The notes under the pieces were generated by a model that was not told the origin of the DNA, ran no database searches, and worked only from the letters and a program-made list of their open reading frames with translations. The position numbers and the translations under genes were made by a program. Below are positions 52,564 to 60,455 of a stretch of DNA of 64,000 bases, piece by piece; the stretch's first letter is position 1, and each line of letters opens with the position of its first letter. The stretch is from Micromonospora sp. C95 (GTDB lineage Bacteria > Actinomycetota > Actinomycetes > Mycobacteriales > Micromonosporaceae), in assembly GCF_018070465.1 (NCBI RefSeq), contig NZ_JAGPXT010000010.1:162076-226075 (forward strand). Reading direction: 5' to 3'.

Positions 52564-54201
52564 TCAGTTCTGCTTCAGCGAAATCGCACCGTAGTCGGCG
52601 TCCGAGACGGCGTTCCAGACGAACTGGTCGACGTTCTCGCTGTAGACCGCGCCAACCTTGTTCCACCACATCGGGATGACCGGCAGGTCCTCGCCGAGGA
52701 TGTCCTCCGCCTGCTGGTACGCCGGGATGGCGGCCTGGATCGACTCGGCCGAGTCACCCTGCTTCATCAGGTTGTCGAAGGTCTCGTTCGAGTAGCCCGA
52801 GTTGTTGCTGCCGGCACCGGTGCCGTACAGCGGGTAGAGGTAGGTCTCCATGAACGGGTAGTCCGGACCCCAGCCGAGGCGGAACCCACCGGTGAACTTC
52901 TTCTGGTCCGCGGTCTCGAGGTACTCGGCGAACTGCAGGTTGACCTTGAGCTCGTAGTCGATGCCCAGGGCCTCCTTGATCTGGTCACCGACCGCCTGCA
53001 GCCACAGGTCGTGGCCGGCACCGGCGTTGGCCCACAGGATCAGCTTCTCACCGGCCGGCCAGCCGCCGGCGTCGGCGAGCAGCTGCTTGGCCTTCTCGAC
53101 GTCCTTGGTGCAGTACTTGCAGACGCCTTCGCGGGCACCCTCGAAGGTCGGGGCCACGTAGCCGGACGCCGGGGTGTACCGGCCGTCGAAGACCGCGTCG
53201 ATGATCGACTGCCGGTCGATCGACAGCGACAGCGCCTGACGGATCCGCTTGTCCTTGAAGATGTCCTGGTACAGCGGCATGCCGACGTAGGTGAAGCTGT
53301 CACCCGGCTGCTCGTAGATCCGGTCGCCGTACTGCGCCTTGGCCTCCTTGTAGCGGGCCGGGGGCAGGGTGTAGAGCACGTCCAGCTCGCCGGCCTGGAA
53401 GGCGGCGTAGCCGGCGTCGATGTCGGCGAAGATCCGGTACTCGATGCGGTCCGGCTTGCCGGCCTCACCCTTCCAGGTGTCGCTCCGGACCAGGTTGATG
53501 GCGACGTTGTGCTGCCAGCTGCCGTCCATCTTGTAGGGGCCGTTACCGATCGGCTTCTCGTTGCACGCCGCGATGTCGTCGACGCAGGCCTGGGCCATCG
53601 GGAAGAAGCCCGGGTAGCCGATCGTGGTCGGGAAACCGGAGAACGGCGCGTCCAGCTCGACGGTGAAGGTCAGGTCGTCGACCTTCTTGAGACCCGACAT
53701 GGTCTCGGCGGCCGGCTTCGGAGCCTCCTTCGGGCCCTCGCCGTCCGGGTCCACCGGCGCCACGTCGGCCTTACCGGCGATCCGCTTCATGAAGTAGCCG
53801 TTGTTCTGGGCGTTCGGCCCGTAAGCGGCGTAGTTCCACGAGCGGAGGAACGCGTCGGCGTTGACCGGCTCACCGTTGTCGAAGGTGTAGCCGCTCTTGA
53901 GCTTGATCGTCCAGAGCTTCTGGTCGGTCGACTCGACCGACTCGGCCAGGTCCATCTCGACCGCGGAGGTCTCGGCGTTGTACTTGACCAGACCGCGGTA
54001 CAGCTGACGGATCACGTACAACGACGGCTCGTCGTCGCCGCCGGACGGGGTCAGGAACGCCGGCTCGGCGTTGTACACCCGCAGCGTGCCGCCGGACTCG
54101 CCGGCCGGCTCGTTGTTGTCGTCGCCACCGCTGCTACAGGCGGTGGCCAACATGGCGGTGGCGGTCGCCGCGACCGCCACCTTCAGGAATTTCCCGCGCA
54201 T
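52564..54201 (-). CDS. Peptide-type ABC transporter substrate-binding lipoprotein (operon 2, A)
   Basis: A 545-aa family 5 binding protein. The signal peptide ends in LATAC, with Cys22 as lipidation site, then SSGGDDNNEPAGESGG as tether. Landmarks are LKSGYTFDNGEPVNADAFL, KPIGNGPYKMDGSWQHN and DKRIRQALSLSIDRQSI. It resembles the operon 1 protein throughout but has extra Cys (QACVDDIAACNEK; GVCKYCTKD), which may form exported disulfides and suggest a different ligand. GAGGAG precedes the ATG. It heads the minus-strand operon A-B-C-D-F. Confidence 0.94.
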   Translation of the reverse strand: MRGKFLKVAVAATATAMLATACSSGGDDNNEPAGESGGTLRVYNAEPAFLTPSGGDDEPSLYVIRQLYRGLVKYNAETSAVEMDLAESVESTDQKLWTIKLKSGYTFDNGEPVNADAFLRSWNYAAYGPNAQNNGYFMKRIAGKADVAPVDPDGEGPKEAPKPAAETMSGLKKVDDLTFTVELDAPFSGFPTTIGYPGFFPMAQACVDDIAACNEKPIGNGPYKMDGSWQHNVAINLVRSDTWKGEAGKPDRIEYRIFADIDAGYAAFQAGELDVLYTLPPARYKEAKAQYGDRIYEQPGDSFTYVGMPLYQDIFKDKRIRQALSLSIDRQSIIDAVFDGRYTPASGYVAPTFEGAREGVCKYCTKDVEKAKQLLADAGGWPAGEKLILWANAGAGHDLWLQAVGDQIKEALGIDYELKVNLQFAEYLETADQKKFTGGFRLGWGPDYPFMETYLYPLYGTGAGSNNSGYSNETFDNLMKQGDSAESIQAAIPAYQQAEDILGEDLPVIPMWWNKVGAVYSENVDQFVWNAVSDADYGAISLKQN

Positions 54202-54558
54202 GGGAGTGCCTCCTCAGGGCGCTCGGCTCACGAGGGGGTTGTGAGGTGCCTGCAACTGTGACACCCGATGCGCCCAGGCGGGAAGGCGTGTTATCAACCC
54301 GATACCCGCCCGGGACGGGGCCGACATCGACCCGCAGGCGCCTCTCCGGCACCCCGGACGCATGGTATGAGCTGCTCGTCAACCACATTTCCACGCACGA
54401 CCGGCCGTCAGATGGCGTGCGGTCGACACCTGCGCGAACCCACCGGAGTGTCGACGTGAACCCGCCACTTTCGCATGGATGCTACCCGAAAGTATGAGTC
54501 GGATTCCAGACCGAAAGCCGATCACCGTGGTCGGGCGAAGGGCTCCTGCCCCGAAAGG
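54202..54558. other. Gap upstream of operon 2
   Basis: About 360 bp without a convincing gene. It must hold the operon 2 promoter on the minus strand. Scattered AT-rich stretches occur (around 54290-54305 and 54478-54510), but no -35/-10 pair or palindrome stands out. Confidence 0.4.
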
Positions 54559-54597
54559 GTCCGACCCCGGATCCACTATCGGGATCCGGGGTCGGAC
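54559..54597 (-). terminator. Terminator after the TQXA protein gene
   Basis: A perfect 16-bp stem (GTCCGACCCCGGATCC and complement) with a seven-base loop, 22 bp past the stop. Confidence 0.85.
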
Positions 54598-54618
54598 GAG
54601 GTGCCGTGGTGTCGGCGA

Positions 54619-55803
54619 TCAGGCCGTGAAGTGAATCCGGCGACGACGCAGCACCAGAACGGTGACCGCGCCGGCGACCAGGAGCACCAGCCCGGCGGCG
54701 ATCGCGGTGACGATCGGTGCACCGGTAAGCGGCAGACCACCGTCGTTCGAGGCCGGCGAGGTGGACGGGGCGGGGCTCGCCGGCGACTCCTCGGGAGCGC
54801 TCGGCGACGGAGACTCTTCCGGGGTCGACGGGGTCGGCTCCGGCGTCGTCGGCTGTGGGCTGCTCGGCTGCGGCGACGGCGCCGCCGTGAAGGTGGCCTT
54901 CGCCTCGGCGGTCACCGTGGCGCCGGTGCTGCCGCCCAGGATCAGCTTCTGGGCCGCCTTGCGCCCGGTGTAGAGGAACACCCGGCCGAAGGAGACCGAG
55001 TCGGCAGCGGACGCGGTCACGCTGACCTCGCCGGCCTGCTCGGTCGTGAGCCAGAACTGGCCACCGTTGTCGGTCGTGGTCACGGGCGCGCCCTCGGCGT
55101 CGACCGCCGACCCGCCGGTGACCGCCAGGGTGATCTCACCCGCCGGTCCCTTCACGGTAAACGGGCCGGCCTTCTCACCGACCGTCGCGGTGGCGGTGGT
55201 CGGATCGATGCTCAGCTCGGCCTTCGGCTCGGGCTGGTCGGTGGCGTTCGCGATCAGGTAGTCGTGAACCTTCTTGATCACGTCGTACCGCTGCTTGCCG
55301 ATCAGGCCACGCCCGGCGGCCCAGTCGCCGAGCTCGATGCCGTCGCTGAAGTGCCAGACGGCGGTCTGGGTGCCGAAGTAGAGCAGGTTGCGGCGTACCT
55401 TCGCGTCCGTCCCGGCGGGCACGGTGGCACCGGCGGCGGCCAGCAGCGCGGCGGAGTCGGCGTTCGGGTACCCGTGAGTCAGCACCCACTGGACCTTCGC
55501 GAGGTTCTTCACCTGGGACTCGTCCCAGGTGCCCTCCTGGTACTTGCCGTCGATCGCGACGTTCGTGTGGTAGTCGATGCAGAAGGCGGGCAGCCGCTCG
55601 CCGTCGATCTTGATGGCCAGTGCCGAGGTCCGCTTGACCTCGCCGTCGAGCAGGAGCTTGACCGTGCTGTCCGGCACCGTCTTCGCCACACCGGTGGCCG
55701 GGTCCTCGGCAGCGGCCGGGGCGGCGGCACCGAGCGCCAGCGCGCCGCCGGTGACGGCAGCGAGCGCGATCCGCGCCCAGCGCCGTCCTCGTTGTCCGAT
55801 CAT
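54619..55803 (-). CDS. Sortase-anchored TQXA thioester-domain surface protein
   Basis: A 394-aa exported protein. The signal peptide is about residues 1-33 (RIALAAVTGGALALGAAAPA). The thioester (TQXA) domain has Cys75 in LPAFCIDYH and Gln146 in GTQTAVWHF, the pair expected to form an internal Cys-Gln thioester for covalent binding. An Ig-like domain follows (about 195-310), then a Pro/Ser/Thr/Glu stalk. The C-terminal sorting signal is LPLTG (357-361), a hydrophobic span and RRRR. No sortase gene is in the window. ATG 55803 gives a proper signal peptide. It is preceded by its own promoter. Confidence 0.9.
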   Translation of the reverse strand: MIGQRGRRWARIALAAVTGGALALGAAAPAAAEDPATGVAKTVPDSTVKLLLDGEVKRTSALAIKIDGERLPAFCIDYHTNVAIDGKYQEGTWDESQVKNLAKVQWVLTHGYPNADSAALLAAAGATVPAGTDAKVRRNLLYFGTQTAVWHFSDGIELGDWAAGRGLIGKQRYDVIKKVHDYLIANATDQPEPKAELSIDPTTATATVGEKAGPFTVKGPAGEITLAVTGGSAVDAEGAPVTTTDNGGQFWLTTEQAGEVSVTASAADSVSFGRVFLYTGRKAAQKLILGGSTGATVTAEAKATFTAAPSPQPSSPQPTTPEPTPSTPEESPSPSAPEESPASPAPSTSPASNDGGLPLTGAPIVTAIAAGLVLLVAGAVTVLVLRRRRIHFTA

Positions 55804-55911
55804 GAGTTTCGTGCACCTCTCGGGCAGGGAGTGACCCGCGTACGCGCGGGCGGCCGGAGTCGCCGTTTCCCGCGGGATGAGCGGTATCCGCACGCGGGAA
55901 AGGCGAGGGGC

Positions 55912-55940
55912 ATTATCGACCGCTACTTGATCACATGTCA
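55912..55940 (-). promoter_or_regulatory. Promoter of the TQXA gene
   Basis: On the minus strand, TGACAT (55940-55935), a 17-bp spacer and GATAAT (55917-55912) form a near-consensus sigma-70-type promoter. The untranslated leader of about 100 bases contains a hairpin with arms TTTCCCGCG (55866-55874) and CGCGGGAAA (55893-55901). Confidence 0.6.
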
Positions 55941-55981
55941 CGCCCTGCGGCCGGATTAGCCGCTTATGCCGGAAAGATCGG

Positions 55982-56671
55982 TTATACCAAGCGTCGATCG
56001 GCCGCCCAGCGGGACAGTTCGTACCGGTTCGACATCTGGAGCTTGCGCAGCACGTTGGAGACGTGGGTCTCGACGGTTTTGATCGAGATGTACAGCTCCC
56101 GGGCGATCTCCTTGTACGCGTACCCCCGGGCGAGCAACCGCAGCACCTCGCGTTCCCGGTTGGTCAGCTGGTCCAGCTCCGGATCGGCCACCGGGGCGTC
56201 CGGACGGGCCGCGAAGGCGTCCAGCACGAACCCGGCCAGCCGCGGGCTGAACACCGCGTCGCCGTCGGCCACCCGCCGGATCGCCGCGGCCAGATCGTCC
56301 GGCGAGATGGTCTTGGTGACGTACCCGCGTGCACCGGCCCGGATCAGCCCGATCACGTCCTCGGCCGCGTCGGAGACGCTGAGCGCCAGGAAGCGGACCT
56401 CGGGGTGGCTGCGACGCATCGCTTCCAGCACGGCCCGACCACCGCCGTCGGGCATGTGCACGTCGAGCAGCACCACGTCGGGCCCGGTGGCCGCGATCCG
56501 GCTGACCGCGTCGGCCACCGTGCTCGCCTCCCCCACCACCTCGACGTGCGCGCCGAGTTCCGCGCGTACCCCCGCTCGGAACATGGCGTGGTCGTCGACC
56601 AGGAAGACCCGCAGCCGTCCGGGCACGTTGCCTTCCGGTTCGACCGGTGACGTCGACTGCTCGGCCATCAT
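55982..56671 (-). CDS. NarL/LuxR-type response regulator
   Basis: A 229-aa protein. The receiver domain (about 20-140) has acidic DD in FLVDDHAMFRAG, phospho-acceptor Asp in VLLDVHMPDGG, and Lys in YVTKTI. The LuxR HTH lies at about 168-225 (LTNREREVLRLLARGYAYKE, IARELYISIKTVETHVSNVL). The start codon overlaps the stop of the upstream kinase gene, so the two form one operon. It is the likely output of the PspC-type kinase, with promoters of the divergent PspC/LiaF-like genes as probable targets. Confidence 0.95.
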   Translation of the reverse strand: MMAEQSTSPVEPEGNVPGRLRVFLVDDHAMFRAGVRAELGAHVEVVGEASTVADAVSRIAATGPDVVLLDVHMPDGGGRAVLEAMRRSHPEVRFLALSVSDAAEDVIGLIRAGARGYVTKTISPDDLAAAIRRVADGDAVFSPRLAGFVLDAFAARPDAPVADPELDQLTNREREVLRLLARGYAYKEIARELYISIKTVETHVSNVLRKLQMSNRYELSRWAADRRLV

Positions 56672-57864
56672 CTGTCCCTCTCCGCCGTGGCCGAGTCCCG
56701 GGAGATCGGCAGGATCAACCGGACCTCGGTACCTTCTCCAGGCCGGGAGCGGATCTCCGCCCGGCCACCGTGCCGCTTCATCCGCCCGACGATCGAGCCT
56801 CGGACACCGTGCCGATGGTCCTCCACCGTATCCGGGTCGAACCCGACACCCCGGTCCCGCACGAAAACGCTTACCTGCTCGGGCTCGACCTCGGCGTAGA
56901 GCGAGACGGTCTGCACCCCGGCGTGCCGGGCGGCGTTCACCAACGCCTCACGCGCGGCCGCCACCAAGGCGCCGACCCGCTCGTCGGTCTCCCGGTCACC
57001 CACCACGACCGCCTCCACCGTCATCGCGAAGGTGTCCTCCACCTCGGCCGCAGCCTGTTCCAGCGCGGCGGCGAGGCGTTCCGTGGGCGACGCGGTGGGC
57101 TTGTAGAGCCAGTTGCGCAGCGAGCGTTCCTGTCCCCGGGCGAGCCGCTGCACGGTCTTGACGTCGCTGGCGTTGCGCTGGATCAACGCGAGGGTGTGCA
57201 GCACCTGGTCGTGCACCATGGCCGCCAGTTCGGCCCGCTCCTGCTCGCGGATGCGGCCCTCGCGTTCCGAGCGCAGTTGGTTCCAGGTGCGCCAGAGCAC
57301 CGGCGCGGCCACCACACCTACGCCGGCCAGCCCCACCAGCGCGAAGATCACTCCGTTGATCACTGCGTCGAGGTTCTGCGCCGGGGAGTAGACCGCGGCC
57401 ACGCCGATTATGCCGACCGCGACCAGCACCCCACCGCCGACGAAGCGAAGCACGAAAGCCCGCCGGTCGCTCTCCTCTATCACCGCGCCGAGCCACGGCA
57501 CGGGCATCGACTCGCCCCACTGCCGTCGCCGCTCGGGCGCGGACTGGTGCCAGATCACGCCGGCGCCGACCGCGATGATGGCGACCAACCAGCCCGCGGT
57601 GCCGGCTGCGCCGACCGAGTCGAAGACCATCACCTGGATCAGCAGCACGCCGAGCCCGATGGCCACGAAGGGCAGCAACTGGCCGACATCGCGGCGCGGC
57701 GGTACGGCGGTGTCACCGGGCCGCAGCGGCACGACCGCCCAGAAGGCCGCATAGAGCAGCAGACCAAGCCCGCTCAGCCCGAGCAGCACCATGAAGGCGA
57801 TCCGGACCCGGACCACCGGGACGCCGAGATGCTCGGCGATGCCGGCGGCCACCCCGGCGCCCAT
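56668..57864 (-). CDS. PspC-domain sensor histidine kinase (NarL-system type)
   Basis: A kinase of about 398 aa. The N-terminus is a PspC domain (MGAGVAAGIAEHLGVPVVRV and its span), followed by further spans (about five in the first 210 residues). HisKA_3 has the phospho-His in LAAMVHDQVLHTLALIQ, and the ATPase has N-box LVNAARHAGVQ and G1 VFVRDRGVGFD. The PspC motif normally starts earlier, and in-frame codons upstream read PPPRLYRAPEHR, so the true start lies before this ATG. The only candidates are CTG 57933 and ATC 57915 (AGGGAG six bases before it). PspC-kinases of this layout sense envelope stress in actinomycetes. Confidence 0.85.
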   Translation of the reverse strand: MGAGVAAGIAEHLGVPVVRVRIAFMVLLGLSGLGLLLYAAFWAVVPLRPGDTAVPPRRDVGQLLPFVAIGLGVLLIQVMVFDSVGAAGTAGWLVAIIAVGAGVIWHQSAPERRRQWGESMPVPWLGAVIEESDRRAFVLRFVGGGVLVAVGIIGVAAVYSPAQNLDAVINGVIFALVGLAGVGVVAAPVLWRTWNQLRSEREGRIREQERAELAAMVHDQVLHTLALIQRNASDVKTVQRLARGQERSLRNWLYKPTASPTERLAAALEQAAAEVEDTFAMTVEAVVVGDRETDERVGALVAAAREALVNAARHAGVQTVSLYAEVEPEQVSVFVRDRGVGFDPDTVEDHRHGVRGSIVGRMKRHGGRAEIRSRPGEGTEVRLILPISRDSATAERDR

Positions 57865-58105
57865 CCGGTGCTCCGGAGCGCGGTAGAGGCGGGGTGGTGG
57901 ATTGCTGCTGCTGATCGCGAGCTCCCTGGTCAGGACGGTCGGGCCGGACGAGAGGCGAGGTTCCCGGCGCCGATCCGATCGTCACACGTGGGGTGGCCAG
58001 CCGACCACGGGGACGCCCCCGACATTCGGGCGGGCCGGATCTCAGGGTGGGGTCAGGGTCGCCGCCGGAGGACGCTCGGGCCTCCGGCGCAGCAGGATCG
58101 AGGTT

Positions 58106-59842
58106 ATGACCGACGACGCTGCCCAGCCGTACCGGCCGGGACCGACCGAACCGGAGCCGACGTCTCCGGCGGCCACCCGGTCGGCCGTACCCGAATCAAC
58201 CGGTGCCGGGGCGGACGGCCCGGCCGTACCGCCGGGTGGGCGACCGCCCGCCGGCGGGACGGCGTGGGACGACACACCCCCACCCGTCGCCGCCGCGCCG
58301 CCACCCGGCGGAGCGACGGAGTGGGAGAACACCGCCGCACCGCCGTCCGCCGGGCCGGGGGGGCCGGGCGGACCTGGTGGATCTGGTGGATCTGGTGGAT
58401 CTGGCTGGCCGGGCGGGCACGGCGGACCTGGCTGGCCGGGCGGATCCTTCGGGGGCACCGGCTTCACCTCCCGGTACGGCCTGGTCCGGCCTCGGGAGGG
58501 CCGTTACCTCGCCGGCGTCTGTGCTGCCGTCGGCCGGGCCACCAACACCGACCCGGTGCTCTGGCGGGTGCTGCTGGCGGTCCTGGGCTTCTTCGGCGGC
58601 ATCGGCATCCTGGTCTACGTCGCCGCCTGGTTGATCATTCCAGGCGAGGGCGACACCGCCTCGCCCATCGAATCCATGCTGGGCCGTGGGCGTTCCAGCA
58701 TGTCCCCGGTCACGGTGATCATCCTCGGCGTGGTGGTCGCGATCGGCTTCGGCTTCGTCGTCACCGACGCCTTCCGCGCGGTACTGCTCGGCGCGGCCAT
58801 CCTGGTCGGCGGCGCGCTGTTGCTGAACCGTCAGCAGCGCGAAGCCCGACCCGAGTCGGCCGCACCCGGTGCAGGCGTCCCACCGAGCCCGCCACCGCCG
58901 CCGGGTCCGGTGCCTCCGGTCGGCTATCCACCGCCGACCGGCTACCCGGCGTACCCGGATTTCGGCCGGACGGCCACCGTCACGCCACCCGCCTTCCACC
59001 CGCCCGGTCCGCCGCCCGGCGTTTCCTCGGTACCGTCGGGGCCCGGCGGGCCTGATGAGCCGACCATGCAGTTGCCGTCGGCTCCGACGTGGCCGACGAG
59101 CGCTTCCGCGTCGGGCCCGCCGGTCGCCCCACCGACCTACCGCCCCCCGTTCGCGCCGCACGGCCCCTACGGCGGGCCGCCGAAGGTGACTCCGCCAGCC
59201 CCGCCCAAGTCCAAGCCGCCCCGCAAGCCCCGGGAACGATCGGCCCTGGGCCCGGTGACCTTCTCGTTGATCTTTGTCGCGTTGGGACTGGTCGGCGTGC
59301 TCGACCTGCTGGACGTCTTCGGGATCGGCGCGTCGGCCTACTTCGCCGCAGCACTCGCGGTGATCGGGCTCGGCCTGCTCGTGGGTACCTGGTTCGGGCG
59401 GGCCCGCTGGCTGATCGCGCTCGGCCTGGTGACCGCCGCCGCCCTGGCCGTGGTCACGGTCGTCGAGTCCTACGACCGGGTACGCGGCGTGGACGGCGCG
59501 GTCACGTGGGCGCCGACAAATCATCGCGACCTCGCCAACCGGTACGAACAGAGTTTCGGCGACGCGGTGCTCGACCTGCGGGCGATCGACTTCAGCCAGC
59601 AGGAGACGGAGGTCACCGTCGCCATCAACTTCGGCGAGGCCACCGTGGTGCTGCCGCCCAACGTGGACGTCACGGCGGTGACACAGGTGACCGCCGGTGA
59701 CGCCGACGTCCTCGGCCAGCGGACGCAGGGCATGGACAACCGCGCGGCAGACGTCGTCGATCTCGGCCCGGACGGCGCCGGGGGCGGCAAGCTGCGCCTC
59801 AACCTGCACGTGAACGCCGGACACATGGAGGTGACCCGGTGA
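58106..59842 (+). CDS. PspC and LiaF-like C-terminal domain membrane protein
   Basis: A 578-aa protein. Residues 1-125 are a disordered Pro/Gly-rich start with a GGSGGSGGSG run (from GGATCTGGT repeats). The PspC domain runs from about 128 to 188 (LVRPREGRYLAGVCAAVGRA). Two spans follow, then a second Pro-rich region (about 250-370) and four further spans (for example VTFSLIFVALGLVGVLDLLD). The C-terminal ectodomain, DLRAIDFSQQETEVTVAINF, resembles the LiaF/DUF4097 beta-solenoid-like domain. It is divergent from the kinase-regulator pair and coupled by GTGA to the next gene, so it is likely part of the same envelope-stress system. Confidence 0.88.
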   Translation: MTDDAAQPYRPGPTEPEPTSPAATRSAVPESTGAGADGPAVPPGGRPPAGGTAWDDTPPPVAAAPPPGGATEWENTAAPPSAGPGGPGGPGGSGGSGGSGWPGGHGGPGWPGGSFGGTGFTSRYGLVRPREGRYLAGVCAAVGRATNTDPVLWRVLLAVLGFFGGIGILVYVAAWLIIPGEGDTASPIESMLGRGRSSMSPVTVIILGVVVAIGFGFVVTDAFRAVLLGAAILVGGALLLNRQQREARPESAAPGAGVPPSPPPPPGPVPPVGYPPPTGYPAYPDFGRTATVTPPAFHPPGPPPGVSSVPSGPGGPDEPTMQLPSAPTWPTSASASGPPVAPPTYRPPFAPHGPYGGPPKVTPPAPPKSKPPRKPRERSALGPVTFSLIFVALGLVGVLDLLDVFGIGASAYFAAALAVIGLGLLVGTWFGRARWLIALGLVTAAALAVVTVVESYDRVRGVDGAVTWAPTNHRDLANRYEQSFGDAVLDLRAIDFSQQETEVTVAINFGEATVVLPPNVDVTAVTQVTAGDADVLGQRTQGMDNRAADVVDLGPDGAGGGKLRLNLHVNAGHMEVTR

Positions 59843-60270
59843 GGAGCCACCGCACCGACCTGGTCTCGTTCGCCTTCGGGCTGCTCTTTCTCGCCCTGGC
59901 CGCCTGGTGGCTGCTCGCCCAGGTACTCGGTCTCGTGCTGCCACCGGTCGGCTGGTTCCTGGCCGGTGGGCTGATCCTGGTCGGTGGGCTCGGCCTGATC
60001 GGCGCCCTGCGCTCCAGCCGGTACAACGGCCGGCCGGCACCGACCGAGCACCCTGACCACACCGGCCGGGAGGACTCGGCACCCGACACCGGCGACGACG
60101 CGGCCGATCCGCCCGCGGACCAAGCGGATGTCGACACCTCGACGGGCGGGCCGATCCCGGTCAGCTCGACCAGGACCGCCGAGCCGGAGCCGCAGCCGGA
60201 CCGCACCCTCGACCTGTTCGGCGGGGCGGACGAGACGCCACCGTCCGGACGGCAGGGGCGCGACGCCTGA
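59839..60270 (+). CDS. Small two-span membrane protein with acidic tail
   Basis: A 143-aa protein. It has two spans (LVSFAFGLLFLALAAWWLLA and GWFLAGGLILVGGLGLIGAL) and a long acidic Pro/Asp/Glu tail (EDSAPDTGDDAADPPADQAD). GTG 59839 overlaps the upstream stop. It resembles the small partner often found next to PspC proteins, with no known domain. It is probably an accessory of the PspC/LiaF-like protein. Confidence 0.8.
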   Translation: MRSHRTDLVSFAFGLLFLALAAWWLLAQVLGLVLPPVGWFLAGGLILVGGLGLIGALRSSRYNGRPAPTEHPDHTGREDSAPDTGDDAADPPADQADVDTSTGGPIPVSSTRTAEPEPQPDRTLDLFGGADETPPSGRQGRDA

Positions 60271-60455
60271 CCGTGCGGCAGCGGTCGCCCGCCGCCTATG
60301 CTGGCCGGTGTGCTCCCGCCAGCGCCGGCCGGCCCGCGCCGCAGGGCAACCCCCGCGGGTCGTCGGCGTGCGCGGGCCGTCCGCGGCCGGGCCGACCACG
60401 CCGCCGGCGGTGACCCTTGCGTCAGTCGCCTCTACCCGTCAGGAGCCCGTTCGAG

